Shown here piece by piece: positions 53,455 to 63,737 of a stretch of 64,000 nucleotides of DNA. Position 1 is the stretch's first letter. Each line of letters starts with the position of its first letter. Below the pieces are notes generated by a model that was not told where the DNA came from, ran no database searches, and saw only the letters and a program-made list of their open reading frames with translations. Source of the stretch: Actinokineospora globicatena (GTDB lineage Bacteria > Actinomycetota > Actinomycetes > Mycobacteriales > Pseudonocardiaceae); the NCBI RefSeq assembly GCF_024171945.1, contig NZ_JAMTCR010000005.1, positions 186,001 through 250,000 on the forward strand, given 5' to 3'. A program made the position numbers and the translations under genes.

Positions 53455-54282
53455 CTAGTCCACTGGCTCGGCTGTGCGCTGCCTCGCACGCTGGTACGCC
53501 CCGAACGCCACCAGCGCGACGAACATGCCGGTGACCACGCAGATGGACACCCTGGCCACCCCGGCCGCCAGTTGCGCGTCGGTCGGCGGCACCCCCGCGG
53601 CCAGCGTCTTGGTGAAGCCGACGACGGACTGGTGGTTCATCCAGGCCATCACCGTCACCGCCCTGACCACCGCGAGCCCGACCCCGGCGGCCACCACCGC
53701 GCTGATCACCAGCCACGGCCTGGCGGGCGGGGTGTAGAGCGGCGACACCCGCTCCACCGGCTCCTGCCGCCGCAGCCGCGCGAAGGCGTACCAGAGCACC
53801 ACGGCCCCGCCGACGACGCTGCTCAGGTACTGCAGGAAGTGGTAGCGCGGCATGCCGACCCACAGCCACTCCCGGAACAGCCGCGGGTACTGCAGCACCA
53901 CCCAGCCGTCGTGGTGGGTGAACGCGTCCCACACCAGGTGCGTCACGCCGCCGATCAGCACCGACAGCACGATCCACCCGACCGCCGCGACCCCCAGCCG
54001 CGGCGGTCGGGGACGCACCCGCACCCGGACCCAGCGCGGTGCCAGGGCCATCAGGGCGGGGACGACGAGCAGGTGGAACACGGCGAGCAGGGCGAGCGCG
54101 ACCGGCAGGTCGATGACGAGCAGCCCGAGCCAGGTGTGCGTGCGCGCGTCCACGCCGGGTTCGAGGGCCAGGAAGTACAGCAGGTCCGGCGACATCGACC
54201 CGACCACGAGCGCGGAGGCCACCAGCGGTCGCCGTCGAACAAACGGCAACACGGCGGCGGCGTGCGACAGCGTGTAGGGCAT
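53455..54282 (-). CDS. DUF4184 family membrane protein
   Basis: A 275-residue polytopic membrane protein of the DUF4184 family: MPYTLSHAAAVLPFVRR at the start, GSMSPDLLYFLALEP, and a conserved HLVWDAFTHHDG. These His/Asp motifs resemble those of membrane metal-dependent hydrolases (YfhO/YdjM-like), but activity is unproven. The ATG at 54282 is preceded by AAGGTGG. It lies downstream of the M28 gene, separated by a strong terminator hairpin. Confidence 0.8.
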   Translation of the reverse strand: MPYTLSHAAAVLPFVRRRPLVASALVVGSMSPDLLYFLALEPGVDARTHTWLGLLVIDLPVALALLAVFHLLVVPALMALAPRWVRVRVRPRPPRLGVAAVGWIVLSVLIGGVTHLVWDAFTHHDGWVVLQYPRLFREWLWVGMPRYHFLQYLSSVVGGAVVLWYAFARLRRQEPVERVSPLYTPPARPWLVISAVVAAGVGLAVVRAVTVMAWMNHQSVVGFTKTLAAGVPPTDAQLAAGVARVSICVVTGMFVALVAFGAYQRARQRTAEPVD

Positions 54283-54374
54283 GGCGCCACCTTGCCCGGT
54301 CGGCTGTGTCCCGCGCGCGCCTGAGTGGTGCACATCCTGTGGAGAACCGGTCGAGCCGCGACCGGTCCTGGACG

Positions 54375-54416
54375 TCGAACGCGGGCCACCCCCCGTCCGG
54401 GGTGACCCGCGTTCGA
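54375..54416. terminator. Hairpin downstream of the M28 aminopeptidase gene
   Basis: TCGAACGCGGG (54375..54385) pairs with CCCGCGTTCGA (54406..54416); four more pairs (CACC/GGTG) extend the stem after one mismatch. It lies about 50 bp after the M28 stop. Confidence 0.8.
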
Positions 54417-54462
54417 GCGCGGTCAGCGCTGGTGACCCAGCTCGACCGGGTCCTTCGCCGGA

Positions 54463-55784
<1,322 letters not shown>

Positions 55785-55854
55785 CTGGGGGTTCGACCCC
55801 CAGAAACGACAACAACCGACCAGGTCCACGTACTCTGTGGACACAGGTCGGTTG
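55785..55854 (-). terminator. Two-hairpin element downstream of tRNA-Lys
   Basis: Hairpin nearest the tRNA: CAACCGACC (55813..55821) with GGTCGGTTG (55846..55854), with an inner GTCCAC/GTGGAC pairing. Second hairpin: CTGGGGG (55785..55791) with CCCCCAG (55797..55803). Same design as for tRNA-Leu and tRNA-His. Confidence 0.75.
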
Positions 55855-55860
55855 AGGTTG

Positions 55861-55933
55861 TGCGCCGCCAGGGACTCGAACCCCGAACCCGCTGGTTAAG
55901 AGCCAGCTGCTCTGCCAGTTGAGCTAGCGGCGC
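55861..55933 (-). tRNA. tRNA-Lys (anticodon CTT)
   Basis: Acceptor GCGCCGC/GCGGCGC, D arm AGCTC/GAGC, anticodon stem GCTGG/CCAGC with loop CTCTTAA (anticodon CTT), T arm with GTTCGAGTC, discriminator A. CCA is not encoded. Confidence 0.95.
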
Positions 55934-56106
55934 TCGTCAGGATCTCTCCTGCTGACGGGTGAAAAGTTAGCACAGGGTGTCGCGCGGACAGAAATCAGGG
56001 GGGTGTGTGGGCGGTGCGCGGGTCTCACTCGATCGTGTCTGGTTCGTCGGGCACACTGTTCACAGTGGTCTTGGCTCGGGCGTGGAGCAGGAACGGCAGG
56101 TCAGGT

Positions 56107-57315
56107 ATGTCCAGGGGTGGGCGGTCGTTGGTGGGTCTGGTGGGGGTCGCGGTCCTCGCGGTCGCGGGGTGCACGGCGGCTGAGTCCGCCCAATCGGGTG
56201 GTACGAGTGTGGCCGGTTCCACACCGAGCGCGACCAGTACGACGGCGACGAAGCCCCCGGTGCCGTTCGCGTTGGCGCTAACTCCGGCGGACAAGGCGGC
56301 GGAGGTTTCGCCGGGTGAGTTGGTCACGGTCGTGGCGACGGGCGGCAAGCTCACCGCGGTAGCCGTGACAGGGCAAGACGGCCGTGTGGTCGCGGGCGCA
56401 CTCGCCGCCGATGGCGCTAACTGGCAGAACACCGAGCCGCTCGGTTACGGCAAGACCTACACGACGACGGCGACCGGGCAGGGCGCCGACGGCAAGGCGA
56501 GCACGTCCACGTCGACCTTCACCACAGCGAAGCCGAAGCGGCAGACGGCGCTGTCGATGAACCCGCTCGACGGCCAGAAGGTCGGTGTCGGCCAGACCTT
56601 CGCGTTCTACTTCGACACCGTGATCACCGACAAGGCCGCCGCCGAGAAGGCCATCCAGGTCACCGCGAACCCGGTGACGGAAGGCGCGTTCTACTGGTTC
56701 AACGACAAGGAAGTGCACTGGCGGCCGAAGGAGTACTGGAAGTCCGGTACGACCGTCACCGTCAACGCGGCGATCTACGGTAAGAGCCTCGGTAATGGGG
56801 TCTTCGGCCGAGAGGACCGAAAGGCGACCGTCACCATCGGCGATTCCGTTGTCGCTGTCGCCGACGGTGCGACCCACCAGATGACCGTGACCGTCAACGG
56901 TGCCGTCGCCCGCACCATCCCGGTGTCGCTCGGTAAGAAGGCCCACGAGACCCCGGTGGGCACGTACACGGTGATGAGCGAGCACACGAACTACGTGATG
57001 GACTCCTCCACCTACGGCGTCCCCGCGGACTCGGCCGCCGGTTACCGCACCAAGGTGGCCGTCGCGACGCGCATGTCCAACAGCGGCATCTTCTACCACT
57101 CAGCGCCGTGGTCGGTCCGCGACCAGGGCGCGCGCAACGTCAGCCACGGCTGCATCAACATGTCGACCGATAACGCTGCCTGGTTGCAGAGCATCTCCAA
57201 CAAGGGCGACGTGATCGTGGTGCAGAACTCCGGCGGACCGGTGCTGGAGCCGTGGGACGGCCTCAGCGTGTGGCAGGTCCCGTGGGAGACCTGGAAGGCA
57301 GGCGGCAAGAAGTAG
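56107..57315 (+). CDS. L,D-transpeptidase (YkuD domain) lipoprotein
   Basis: A 402-residue exported wall cross-linking enzyme of the mycobacterial Ldt type. The signal ends in the lipobox AVAGC. Two Ig-like domains follow (about 60-150, and 150-240 with LSMNPLDGQKVGVGQTFAFYF). The YkuD domain has SGIFYHSAPWSV and the active-site motif SHGCINMS with Cys349. It makes 3-3 peptidoglycan links and is sensitive to carbapenems as a family. The ATG at 56107 was chosen because it gives a proper signal peptide; an in-frame start at 56005 does not. Confidence 0.94.
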   Translation: MSRGGRSLVGLVGVAVLAVAGCTAAESAQSGGTSVAGSTPSATSTTATKPPVPFALALTPADKAAEVSPGELVTVVATGGKLTAVAVTGQDGRVVAGALAADGANWQNTEPLGYGKTYTTTATGQGADGKASTSTSTFTTAKPKRQTALSMNPLDGQKVGVGQTFAFYFDTVITDKAAAEKAIQVTANPVTEGAFYWFNDKEVHWRPKEYWKSGTTVTVNAAIYGKSLGNGVFGREDRKATVTIGDSVVAVADGATHQMTVTVNGAVARTIPVSLGKKAHETPVGTYTVMSEHTNYVMDSSTYGVPADSAAGYRTKVAVATRMSNSGIFYHSAPWSVRDQGARNVSHGCINMSTDNAAWLQSISNKGDVIVVQNSGGPVLEPWDGLSVWQVPWETWKAGGKK

Positions 57316-57318
57316 CGG

Positions 57319-57531
57319 TCAGGGGGAGGTCACCCGGATCTCCTCCGCGCCGACCGTCACGTGGTCGCCGGGGTGGATCTGCCTGCCGCGGCGGAACTCG
57401 GTCTCGCCGTTGACCGCGACGTCGCCCGCGTCCAGCAGGTCCTTCGCCTGCGTCCCGTCCTCGGCGATGTTCGCCAGCTTCAGCAACTGTCCCAGTCGGA
57501 TCATGTCGTCCCGGATCTCCACGTCACGCAT
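57319..57531 (-). CDS. S4-domain RNA-binding protein (YbcJ/YaaA-like)
   Basis: A 70-residue S4 domain: IRDDMIRLGQLLKLANIAEDGTQAKDLLDAGDVAVNGETEFRRGRQIHPGDHVTVG. The alpha-L motif DLLDAGDVAVNGE is diagnostic. Probably binds rRNA or tRNA. Leaderless ATG at 57531 with TAGGGT 6 nt upstream. Convergent with the L,D-transpeptidase gene, 3 bp apart. Confidence 0.9.
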   Translation of the reverse strand: MRDVEIRDDMIRLGQLLKLANIAEDGTQAKDLLDAGDVAVNGETEFRRGRQIHPGDHVTVGAEEIRVTSP

Positions 57532-57537
57532 GCGTTG

Positions 57538-57543
57538 ACCCTA
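57538..57543 (-). promoter_or_regulatory. Leaderless -10 element of the S4 gene (TAGGGT)
   Basis: TAGGGT ends 6 nt before the ATG at 57531, and starts just 8 bp from the terminator hairpin of the upstream gene. Confidence 0.6.
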
Positions 57544-57550
57544 GGACGGG

Positions 57551-57586
57551 CAGGTGCCCCCACCCGGGACTGGGTGGGGGCACCTG
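57551..57586. terminator. 15-bp perfect hairpin after the trypsin-like protease gene
   Basis: CAGGTGCCCCCACCC (57551..57565) with its reverse complement at 57572..57586 and a 6-nt loop, 27 bp after the protease stop. This is the strongest terminator in the window. Confidence 0.88.
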
Positions 57587-57612
57587 GTTCGTTCAGTGCT
57601 GGCGCCTGGTGC

Positions 57613-58389
57613 TTAGAGCGCGCCGGTGTAGCCGGTGATCCAGCTCTTGTGCGCGACCACGTCGGTGTAGATGGACGGGGCCTGGGCGCACTGGGAGCCA
57701 CCGCCGGAGCGGCTGGTGGCGCCGGTCAGCTGCCACACGCCGCCGACCGAGATGATCTGCGGGCCGCCGGAGTCGCCGTAGCAGGCACCCGCGCGGCCGC
57801 CGGGGTTGTTGGTGCAGATCTCGATCGAGCCGGAGATGCCGGAGCACCGGGAGTCGGCGACGACCGAGGTGTCGAGCTGCTGCAGGGTCACCGGCGCGCC
57901 GCAGCCGCCGGGGGCGGGGCAGGTCTGGCCCCAGCCGATGATCCGGCTGGCCTGGTTGGTGGCGCCCGAGCTCGCGGCGATCTTCGCGGGCGCCTGGGTG
58001 ACGCTGGTGCTGAGCTGGATCAGCGCGATGTCGTTGCTGGTCCGGTAGCTCGGGTGGATGATGATCCGCGAGGCGCGGGCGACGGTGCCGCCGCTGGTCC
58101 GGTTCGTGGTGCCGATCCGGGCCTGCACGCTGGCCGCGGACTTGCCCTGCACGCAGTGCGCGGCGGTGACGATCCAGTTGGCCTTGATCAGCGAGCCGCC
58201 GCAGAAGTGGCTGCCCGAGGTGCTCTGCAGCGAGGCCATGAAGCTGTAGGTCTGGGTGGCGTTCCCACCGCCGACGATCGCCGGGGTCAGGACGGGGTCG
58301 CCTTCCGGGGCCGCGGTGGCGGCCGCGGGGGCGGCGATCGCGGTCGCCGCGGCGGCCAGCAAGCCGAGCAGCAGGGTACGGACCTTCAT
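57613..58389 (-). CDS. Secreted trypsin-like S1A serine protease
   Basis: A 258-residue preproenzyme: signal peptide (1-26), a short propeptide, then the mature N-terminus IVGGGNATQ. The catalytic triad is His in VTAAHCV, Asp in SNDIALI and Ser in YGDSGGPQI. Tyr replaces Gly before DSGG in part of the pocket (GACYGDSGG); the residue six before the Ser (AGACYGDS) is Ala rather than the Asp of trypsin, so specificity is probably not for Lys/Arg. Four to six cysteines suit disulfides. The ATG follows GGAGAGTGCCGA. Confidence 0.92.
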   Translation of the reverse strand: MKVRTLLLGLLAAAATAIAAPAAATAAPEGDPVLTPAIVGGGNATQTYSFMASLQSTSGSHFCGGSLIKANWIVTAAHCVQGKSAASVQARIGTTNRTSGGTVARASRIIIHPSYRTSNDIALIQLSTSVTQAPAKIAASSGATNQASRIIGWGQTCPAPGGCGAPVTLQQLDTSVVADSRCSGISGSIEICTNNPGGRAGACYGDSGGPQIISVGGVWQLTGATSRSGGGSQCAQAPSIYTDVVAHKSWITGYTGAL

Positions 58390-58887
58390 TCGGCACTCTC
58401 CTTCCGCACCGGGGCCCTCGTCCCGGTGACGAGGAGAAAAGTAGGTAGCACTCAGTGCCCGTCGCCAGGGGCCAAGCAGCGTCCACAGTTACCAGAGGTG
58501 CTGTACCGGTCACCGTTTCGACCGCCCGAAACACATTCACCTGTCCGAATACATCGCCCCAACCACCCGAAACACCCCCGTATTGGTCTGGTAACCCAGC
58601 TCACCCGCCCCCACCCGCCCACTCCCCGCCCCCGCAAAAAAACATCCCCAATGTCCGACTACCGAACACCCGCCCACCTCACCGCGACGCCCAAAGCCCG
58701 AGCGAGCCCCCGCCAGGCCCGTGTGCCAGCCCGTTCCCCCCGGCACGTGCTCGTCCCTCGCACTACGCCCGCGCGACCCCGATGCGACGACCGAAGGTCG
58801 AGCGAGCCCCCGCCGTCTTCGTGTGCCAGCCCGTTTCCCCGCTACGTGCTCGTCCCTCGCACACGCGCCCACCGCACCGTCGGGGGT
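58390..58887. repeat. Intergenic region with a 64-bp direct repeat of 100-bp period
   Basis: 58700..58763 and 58800..58862 are direct repeats (start AGCGAGCCCCCGCC; shared GTGTGCCAGCCCGTT and ACGTGCTCGTCCCTCGCAC) with about six differences. The left part upstream of the protease is lower in GC and contains the protease promoter. No gene seen in about 500 bp. Confidence 0.75.
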
Positions 58888-58957
58888 CCGGGGGGCTCGG
58901 CCCCCCGGGAATAACAAAGGCGACCCACGTCCGCGCATTCTGCGGACATGGGTCGCC
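58888..58957 (-). terminator. Two-hairpin element downstream of tRNA-His
   Basis: GGCGACCCA (58919..58927) with TGGGTCGCC (58949..58957), an inner GTCCGC/GCGGAC pairing, then CCGGGGGG/CCCCCCGG (58888..58908), with AATAACAAAG between the two hairpins. It is almost identical to the tRNA-Leu element in the opposite orientation. Confidence 0.8.
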
Positions 58958-58964
58958 GTCGCCG

Positions 58965-59038
58965 GGTGAGTGACGGGACTTGAACCCGCGACTTCCTGGA
59001 CCACAACCAGGTGCTCTACCAACTGAGCTACACCCACC
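58965..59038 (-). tRNA. tRNA-His (anticodon GTG)
   Basis: Acceptor GTGGGTG/CACTCAC with the extra G at position -1 (59038) that marks tRNA-His and a C discriminator opposite it; D arm AGCTC/GAGC, anticodon stem CCTGG/CCAGG with loop TTGTGGT, T arm GCGGG/CCCGT-like with GTTCAAGTC. Confidence 0.96.
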
Positions 59039-59110
59039 ATCGCACCCCCGGGGCTGGCCCCTGCGGTGCTCGAACATCGTAGCGTGCCCGGTACCGGGTC
59101 CTGAAACCGG

Positions 59111-59716
59111 TTAGGCCTTGGGCTCGGACACGGCCTCCGCGACCGCTCGGGCCTCTTCGGTCGTCGGCCCGGGTTGGGGGACGAACGCGGTGCCCCGGTA
59201 GTAGCGCAGTTCGCGGATGGACTCGCGGATGTCGGCGAGGGCGCGGTGGGCGAGGCCCTTGTCCGGCTGCGCGTAGTAGACCCGCGGGTACCAGCGGCGG
59301 CACAGCTCCTTGATGGAGGAGACATCGACCATCCGGTAGTGCAGGTGGGCGTCGAGGGCGGGCATGTCGCGGGCGATGAAGCCGCGGTCGGTGGCGATGG
59401 AGTTGCCGCACAGCGGGGCGACGCGGGTCTCGGGCACCCAGCCGCGCACGTACTCCAGGACCTGGGCCTCGGCGTCGGCGAGGGTCAGGGTGGAGGCGCG
59501 GACCTCGTCGGTGAGCCCGGAGCGGGCGTGCATGTCGCGCACCACGTCGGGCATGGCGGCCAGGTGCTCGTCGTCGGCGTGGATGACCAGATCGATCCCC
59601 TCGCCGAGGATGGTGAGCTCCGAGTCGGTCACCAGGGCGGCGATCTCGATCAGGGCGTCACGGCCCAGGTCGAGTCCGGTCATCTCGCAGTCGATCCACA
59701 CCAGCCGGTCGGTCAC
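59111..59716 (-). CDS. orn: Oligoribonuclease
   Basis: DEDDh 3'-5' exonuclease that degrades 2-5-nt RNAs, including pGpG from cyclic di-GMP turnover; the window also encodes a diguanylate cyclase. The 201-residue protein has [21 protein letters not shown] (first D and E), [34 protein letters not shown] and [17 protein letters not shown]. The GTG at 59716 is fixed by TAAGCT 7 nt upstream; longer in-frame extensions are excluded. Lies beside tRNA-His, as in other actinomycetes. Confidence 0.95.
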   Translation of the reverse strand: MTDRLVWIDCEMTGLDLGRDALIEIAALVTDSELTILGEGIDLVIHADDEHLAAMPDVVRDMHARSGLTDEVRASTLTLADAEAQVLEYVRGWVPETRVAPLCGNSIATDRGFIARDMPALDAHLHYRMVDVSSIKELCRRWYPRVYYAQPDKGLAHRALADIRESIRELRYYRGTAFVPQPGPTTEEARAVAEAVSEPKA

Positions 59717-59723
59717 CTGCGGG

Positions 59724-59729
59724 AGCTTA
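59724..59729 (-). promoter_or_regulatory. Leaderless -10 element of orn (TAAGCT)
   Basis: TAAGCT ends 7 nt before the GTG at 59716. Confidence 0.6.
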
Positions 59730-59837
59730 GCCCGATCGGTCCGCGCCGCCCGCGCGCTGACCGCCGGGTGGGGGTCGTTGGGCCGAGTGGAGTACGCCCT
59801 GTGGCGGGTTGCCCCGGCATGGATCACCCTGGGTGGC

Positions 59838-61319
59838 ATGGGCAAGGACGTGGAGTCCACCGGCTTCACCAGGGCCGACCGCGCGCGGTTCCGGCAGAAG
59901 GTGCGCCGGTGCCTCGACGTGTTCGCGCAGATGCTCGCGGAGTCGCGGTTCGACGCCGACCGGCCGATGGCCGGGTTGGAGATCGAGCTGAACCTGGTGG
60001 ACGGGACCGGTGACCCGGCGATGCGCAACGCGCAGGTGCTGGCCGCGATCTCGGACCCGGCGTTCCAGACCGAGCTCGGCCAGTTCAACATCGAGATCAA
60101 CCTGGCGCCGCAGCGGTTGGGGCCCGGTGGGCTTGGCGCGTTCGAGCGGTTGGTGCGGGCGGACCTCAACGAGGCCGAGGCGAAGGCGGCGCGGCTGGAC
60201 GCGCACATCGTGATGGTCGGCATCCTGCCCACGTTGCGCGCGCAGCACACCAGCGCGGCGGCGCTGTCGGCGAACCCGCGCTACAAGCTGCTCAACGAGC
60301 AGGTGCTTGCCGCGCGGGGCGAGGACCTGGAGATCAACATCGGCGGGGTGGAGCGGCTGCTGGCCTCCGCCGACTCGATCGCCCCCGAGAGCGCCTGCAC
60401 CAGCGTGCAGTACCACCTGCAGGTCGCCCCGGACGACTTCGCCCGGTTCTGGAACGCCAGCCAGGTGGTCGCGGGTGTCCAGGTCGCGCTGGGCGCCAAC
60501 GCGCCGTACCTGTTCGGCAAGCACCTGTGGGCCGAGACCAGGATCGCGCTGTTCGAGCAGGCGACCGACACCCGGCCCGACGAGCTCAAGGCGCAGGGGG
60601 TGCGGCCGCGGGTCTGGTTCGGCGACCGGTGGATCACCTCGATCTTCGACCTGTTCGAGGAGAACGCGCAGTACTTCTCGGCGCTGCTGCCGGTGACCGA
60701 CCAGGAGGACCCGGTCGAGGTGCTGGCCAGGGGCGACATCCCGGAGCTGCACGAGCTGCGGCTGCACAACGGCACCGTCTACCGCTGGAACCGGCCGATC
60801 TACGACGTGGTCAACGGGCGGCCGCACCTGCGGGTGGAGAACCGGGTGCTGCCCGCAGGCCCGTCGGTGGTCGACACCGTCGCCAACGGCGCGCTGTACT
60901 TCGGCCTGGCCAGGGCGCTGGCCGACCAGGACCGGCCACTGTGGACGCAGATGAGCTTCTCCGCCGCCGAGGACAACTTCCACGCCGCGGCCCGCAACGG
61001 CATCGACGCGCGCGTGTACTGGCCGGGGGTCGGCGAGGTCCCGGTCACCGAGTTGGTCTTGCGCCGCCTGCTCCCGCTGGCCTACGAGGGCTTGGACGCC
61101 TGGGGTGTTGACCCTGCCGAGCGCGACCGGCTCCTAGGCATCATCGAGCAGCGCTGTCTTACTGGTCGCAATGGCGCTACCTGGCAGGTGGAGACCGTCC
61201 AGGCTCTAGAAAAGTCCTCCTCTGTTGACCGGCTCCAGGCTCTACGCCAGATGGTCGGCCTATACCGCGAGCACATGCACACCAACGAGCCTGTCCACAC
61301 CTGGCCCACTACGCCTTGA
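59838..61319 (+). CDS. Glutamate-cysteine ligase family (GCS2-type) enzyme
   Basis: A 493-residue ATP-dependent carboxylate-amine ligase-like protein: [19 protein letters not shown] carries the metal/ATP-binding acidic residues, then [89 protein letters not shown]. Members form gamma-glutamyl or related amide bonds; actinobacteria use mycothiol rather than glutathione, so the true product is uncertain. The ATG at 59838 after GGGTGGC gives the usual N-terminus. Its stop overlaps the convergent PH-domain gene by 11 bp. Confidence 0.82.
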   Translation: MGKDVESTGFTRADRARFRQKVRRCLDVFAQMLAESRFDADRPMAGLEIELNLVDGTGDPAMRNAQVLAAISDPAFQTELGQFNIEINLAPQRLGPGGLGAFERLVRADLNEAEAKAARLDAHIVMVGILPTLRAQHTSAAALSANPRYKLLNEQVLAARGEDLEINIGGVERLLASADSIAPESACTSVQYHLQVAPDDFARFWNASQVVAGVQVALGANAPYLFGKHLWAETRIALFEQATDTRPDELKAQGVRPRVWFGDRWITSIFDLFEENAQYFSALLPVTDQEDPVEVLARGDIPELHELRLHNGTVYRWNRPIYDVVNGRPHLRVENRVLPAGPSVVDTVANGALYFGLARALADQDRPLWTQMSFSAAEDNFHAAARNGIDARVYWPGVGEVPVTELVLRRLLPLAYEGLDAWGVDPAERDRLLGIIEQRCLTGRNGATWQVETVQALEKSSSVDRLQALRQMVGLYREHMHTNEPVHTWPTTP

Positions 61320-62775
61320 CCAGGAATTGCCCGATCAGGTCCGGGATAGCGCTGTCTGCCAGGTCGAGCCCTTGCTTGTCGCCGATGTCTAGCACCGAGT
61401 AGCCGCTAGAGCCTGCCGCGGTGATCGCGGTCAAGGTGAAGACGCGGGCGCGTCGCTGGAAGAGGGTGCGGGTGAGTTTCCAGCCGATGATGCCGTTGCG
61501 GAGTAGGGCAACGGTGGTGCGGTCTAGAGAACCAGAGCGGGCGACTAGGTAGTCGTTGGTGAGGGTGTGCCCGAGGTTGCGGTACCGGTCGAGGCCGAGC
61601 ACGACGGACACCGGGATGAGCACGGCAGCGACGACCCACGGCCAGGTAGGCCAATCAGCGGTCTCCGCCAACAGCAGGAGAACACCGGCAACGACCACCG
61701 TCGGCACTACCGCGCGCACGACTCGGCGAACCTTCGCGCGCGCGGGGTGCTTGGTCAGCGGTGCGGCGGTAGGTGTCTCATCGACGGCAAGAACGTTGGC
61801 GGCGACCCGGTCCGCTTCGACGCGCGGAGCCGGGGGAAGCAAGAGGCTGCTTCCGCCGATCTTGTTCAGGCCGGTCGTGACAACTGTGACCCGCGCTCCC
61901 TTGCCCGCACGCAGCAGCAGCGGCTCGTGCAGCACCGCGCCGCGCAGCCGCTTCTCCTCGATGGAGACCGAGCGGGTCGTGAGGAGGCCCCGGCGGACGC
62001 GGACAGTGCCGTCCGGTTGGCGGGTCAGCCGGTAGTTGTGGTTCTGCAGGAGGTACCCGGCCAGCGAGGCCAGCACGGACAGCACGATCACGAACACGGC
62101 CGCCACCGGCACGACCCGCACCGGGTCCGCGTGGCTGACCCAGCCGAACGCCGAGCGGAACGCGCCCACCTCGGAGAACCGGAAGTCGAGTTCGCTCGCC
62201 AGGTTCATGACGAAGCCCACCACGATGCCGATGGTGATGAACCCCGACAACGTCAACGGCGCATAGCGGTACCAACGCTTGTCGAGCTGCGAGATAAGGA
62301 CGCCCTCGTCGCTCTCGTCCTCGGAGTGCGCCACCTTGCGCAGTAGGGCCTGTCGCAGTCGCTCAGCCTCAACGGCGGTGACAGCGTCAAGCGTGACTGT
62401 GCCCTCGCCCGGCGTGCGCTCCTGTTGCCCGGTACCGACTCGGACAGCGGATAGGCCGAACGCGCGATGCCCGAGCTTGGCAGTGAGGTCTACCGAGCGG
62501 ATCCGGTCGCGGGGGATCGCCCGGCGCTGCCGGAACACGACGCCCTTGTGCAGCTCGACCTGGGTCTCGGTGATGCGGTACTTGGTGGTCAGCCAGGACA
62601 GCAGGCCGTAGACGATGATCAACCCGACCACGCTCGCGCCGGTGACCACCCGCCAGGTGTCGACATTGCCGAAGAACACCAGCGCGGCCAGCGGCGGCAG
62701 CAGCCCGATCAGCTCGTTGAGCGGCCGGACCACGATCATCCTCGGGTCGAGCCTGCCCCACTCGGGCTCGCTCAC
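61309..62775 (-). CDS. Bacterial PH-domain (bPH2) membrane protein, large subunit
   Basis: A 488-residue YdbT-type protein with paired membrane helices and three bPH2 repeats: YRITETQVELHKGVVFRQRRAIPRDRIRSVDLT (first), YRLTRQPDGTVRVRRGLLTTRSVSIEEKRLRG (second) and HTLTNDYLVARSGSLDRTTVALLRNGIIG (third). Function unknown; such pairs are proposed to influence envelope or stress adaptation. GTG at 62775 overlaps the stop of the small subunit (GTGA). Confidence 0.88.
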   Translation of the reverse strand: MSEPEWGRLDPRMIVVRPLNELIGLLPPLAALVFFGNVDTWRVVTGASVVGLIIVYGLLSWLTTKYRITETQVELHKGVVFRQRRAIPRDRIRSVDLTAKLGHRAFGLSAVRVGTGQQERTPGEGTVTLDAVTAVEAERLRQALLRKVAHSEDESDEGVLISQLDKRWYRYAPLTLSGFITIGIVVGFVMNLASELDFRFSEVGAFRSAFGWVSHADPVRVVPVAAVFVIVLSVLASLAGYLLQNHNYRLTRQPDGTVRVRRGLLTTRSVSIEEKRLRGAVLHEPLLLRAGKGARVTVVTTGLNKIGGSSLLLPPAPRVEADRVAANVLAVDETPTAAPLTKHPARAKVRRVVRAVVPTVVVAGVLLLLAETADWPTWPWVVAAVLIPVSVVLGLDRYRNLGHTLTNDYLVARSGSLDRTTVALLRNGIIGWKLTRTLFQRRARVFTLTAITAAGSSGYSVLDIGDKQGLDLADSAIPDLIGQFLVKA

Positions 62776-63269
62776 GTCGCGTCCCCCGGCGTCGCCTGGG
62801 TGGTGGCGGCCAGCTCGTCGACCACCCGCGCGGCCACCTCGGCGTCGAGGCCCTCGATCTTCAACGGGCCCTGGGCGGAGGCGGTGGTGACGGTGATCGT
62901 CGAGAGCCTGAGCAGCTGCTGCAGCGGCCCGCGCGCGGTGTCCACGGTCTGGATCCGCGAGATCGGCGCCAGCCGCCACTCCTGGGTGACCCACCCGCTG
63001 CGGGTGAAGACCGCGTCGGCGGTCGTCTCCCAGCGGTGCACCCGGTAGCGCCACCTGGGCATCACGATCGTGTGCACGACCCCGACCACCGCGGTCACGA
63101 CGATCGTCACCCGCAGCCACCGGGGTGCCCCGTCGACCACCAGCAGGACCACCGCCTGCGCCCCGGCGACCACCGCCCAGAAGATCGCCGCGCGCAGCGT
63201 CCACAGCAGAACGGCCCGCTTGCTGACCAGGTTCGCGGGTGCCCGCAACCGCCACTCCGACTCGCTCAC
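62772..63269 (-). CDS. Bacterial PH-domain (bPH2) membrane protein, small subunit
   Basis: A 165-residue YdbS-type protein: two membrane helices (LWTLRAAIFWAVVAGAQAVVLLVV; VTIVVTAVVGVVHTIVM) then a single bPH2 domain (YRVHRWETTADAVFTRSGWVTQEWRLAPISRIQTVDTARGPLQQLLRLST). Coupled to the large subunit by a 4-bp overlap. GTG at 63269; CAGACT ends 6 nt upstream, so a leaderless start is possible. Confidence 0.9.
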   Translation of the reverse strand: MSESEWRLRAPANLVSKRAVLLWTLRAAIFWAVVAGAQAVVLLVVDGAPRWLRVTIVVTAVVGVVHTIVMPRWRYRVHRWETTADAVFTRSGWVTQEWRLAPISRIQTVDTARGPLQQLLRLSTITVTTASAQGPLKIEGLDAEVAARVVDELAATTQATPGDAT

Positions 63270-63486
63270 GGGACCAGTCTGCCTGGGTCTGGACCACTCC
63301 GGCGTCCGACTCCGGTATCACCGGGGGATCAACGCCGTGTCGCATGTTGGCGAGTAACCAGTCGCCCGCTTGTTCGGGGACATTCTGAGATCGCGTCACT
63401 TTTGTCGTCACGTGTCGTTACCGTCCGCGTCATCACCTAGTCGGGTTCCTCGACCCGACGGCGGCGTGGTCGGAGGGGTAGGTGCG

Positions 63487-63684
63487 GTGAACAACCACCG
63501 GGAGTGGTCGGTCGGCTGTCGCGACATCGCGGGTCGGCGGCGGGACGTGACCGTGTTCGTGCGGGGTGGGCGGGTGGTGCTGGTGGCGCCGCCGGGGGAG
63601 ACGGCGGTGTTCTCGCCGTTGGACGTGGGCAGGCTGCGGGCCGCGCTGCGCGACGCCGTGGTCGACGCCACCGTGGAGGACTAG
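63487..63684 (+). CDS. Small conserved protein of unknown function
   Basis: A 65-residue protein: WSVGCRDIAGRRRDVTVFVRGGRVVLVAPPGETAVFSPLDVGRLRAALRDAVVDATVED. It looks like a single beta-sheet plus one helix. The GTG at 63487 follows GGAGGGG. No family recognised. It is followed by the palindromic promoter of the next gene. The 217-bp gap before it (63270..63486) shows nothing else. Confidence 0.65.
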   Translation: MNNHREWSVGCRDIAGRRRDVTVFVRGGRVVLVAPPGETAVFSPLDVGRLRAALRDAVVDATVED

Positions 63685-63689
63685 AACTT

Positions 63690-63705
63690 CCTACTTTGGA
63701 GTAGG
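63690..63705. promoter_or_regulatory. TetR-type palindromic operator upstream of the reductase gene
   Basis: CCTACT-ttgg-AGTAGG is a perfect 6-bp palindrome with a 4-nt spacer, 33 bp before the ATG at 63738. The TACTT/AGTAGG half-sites resemble those between the monooxygenase and its TetR regulator at 33141..33165. Confidence 0.55.
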
Positions 63706-63737
63706 TAGTGGCAGACTCGGTGCCGAGGAGGCACGAG

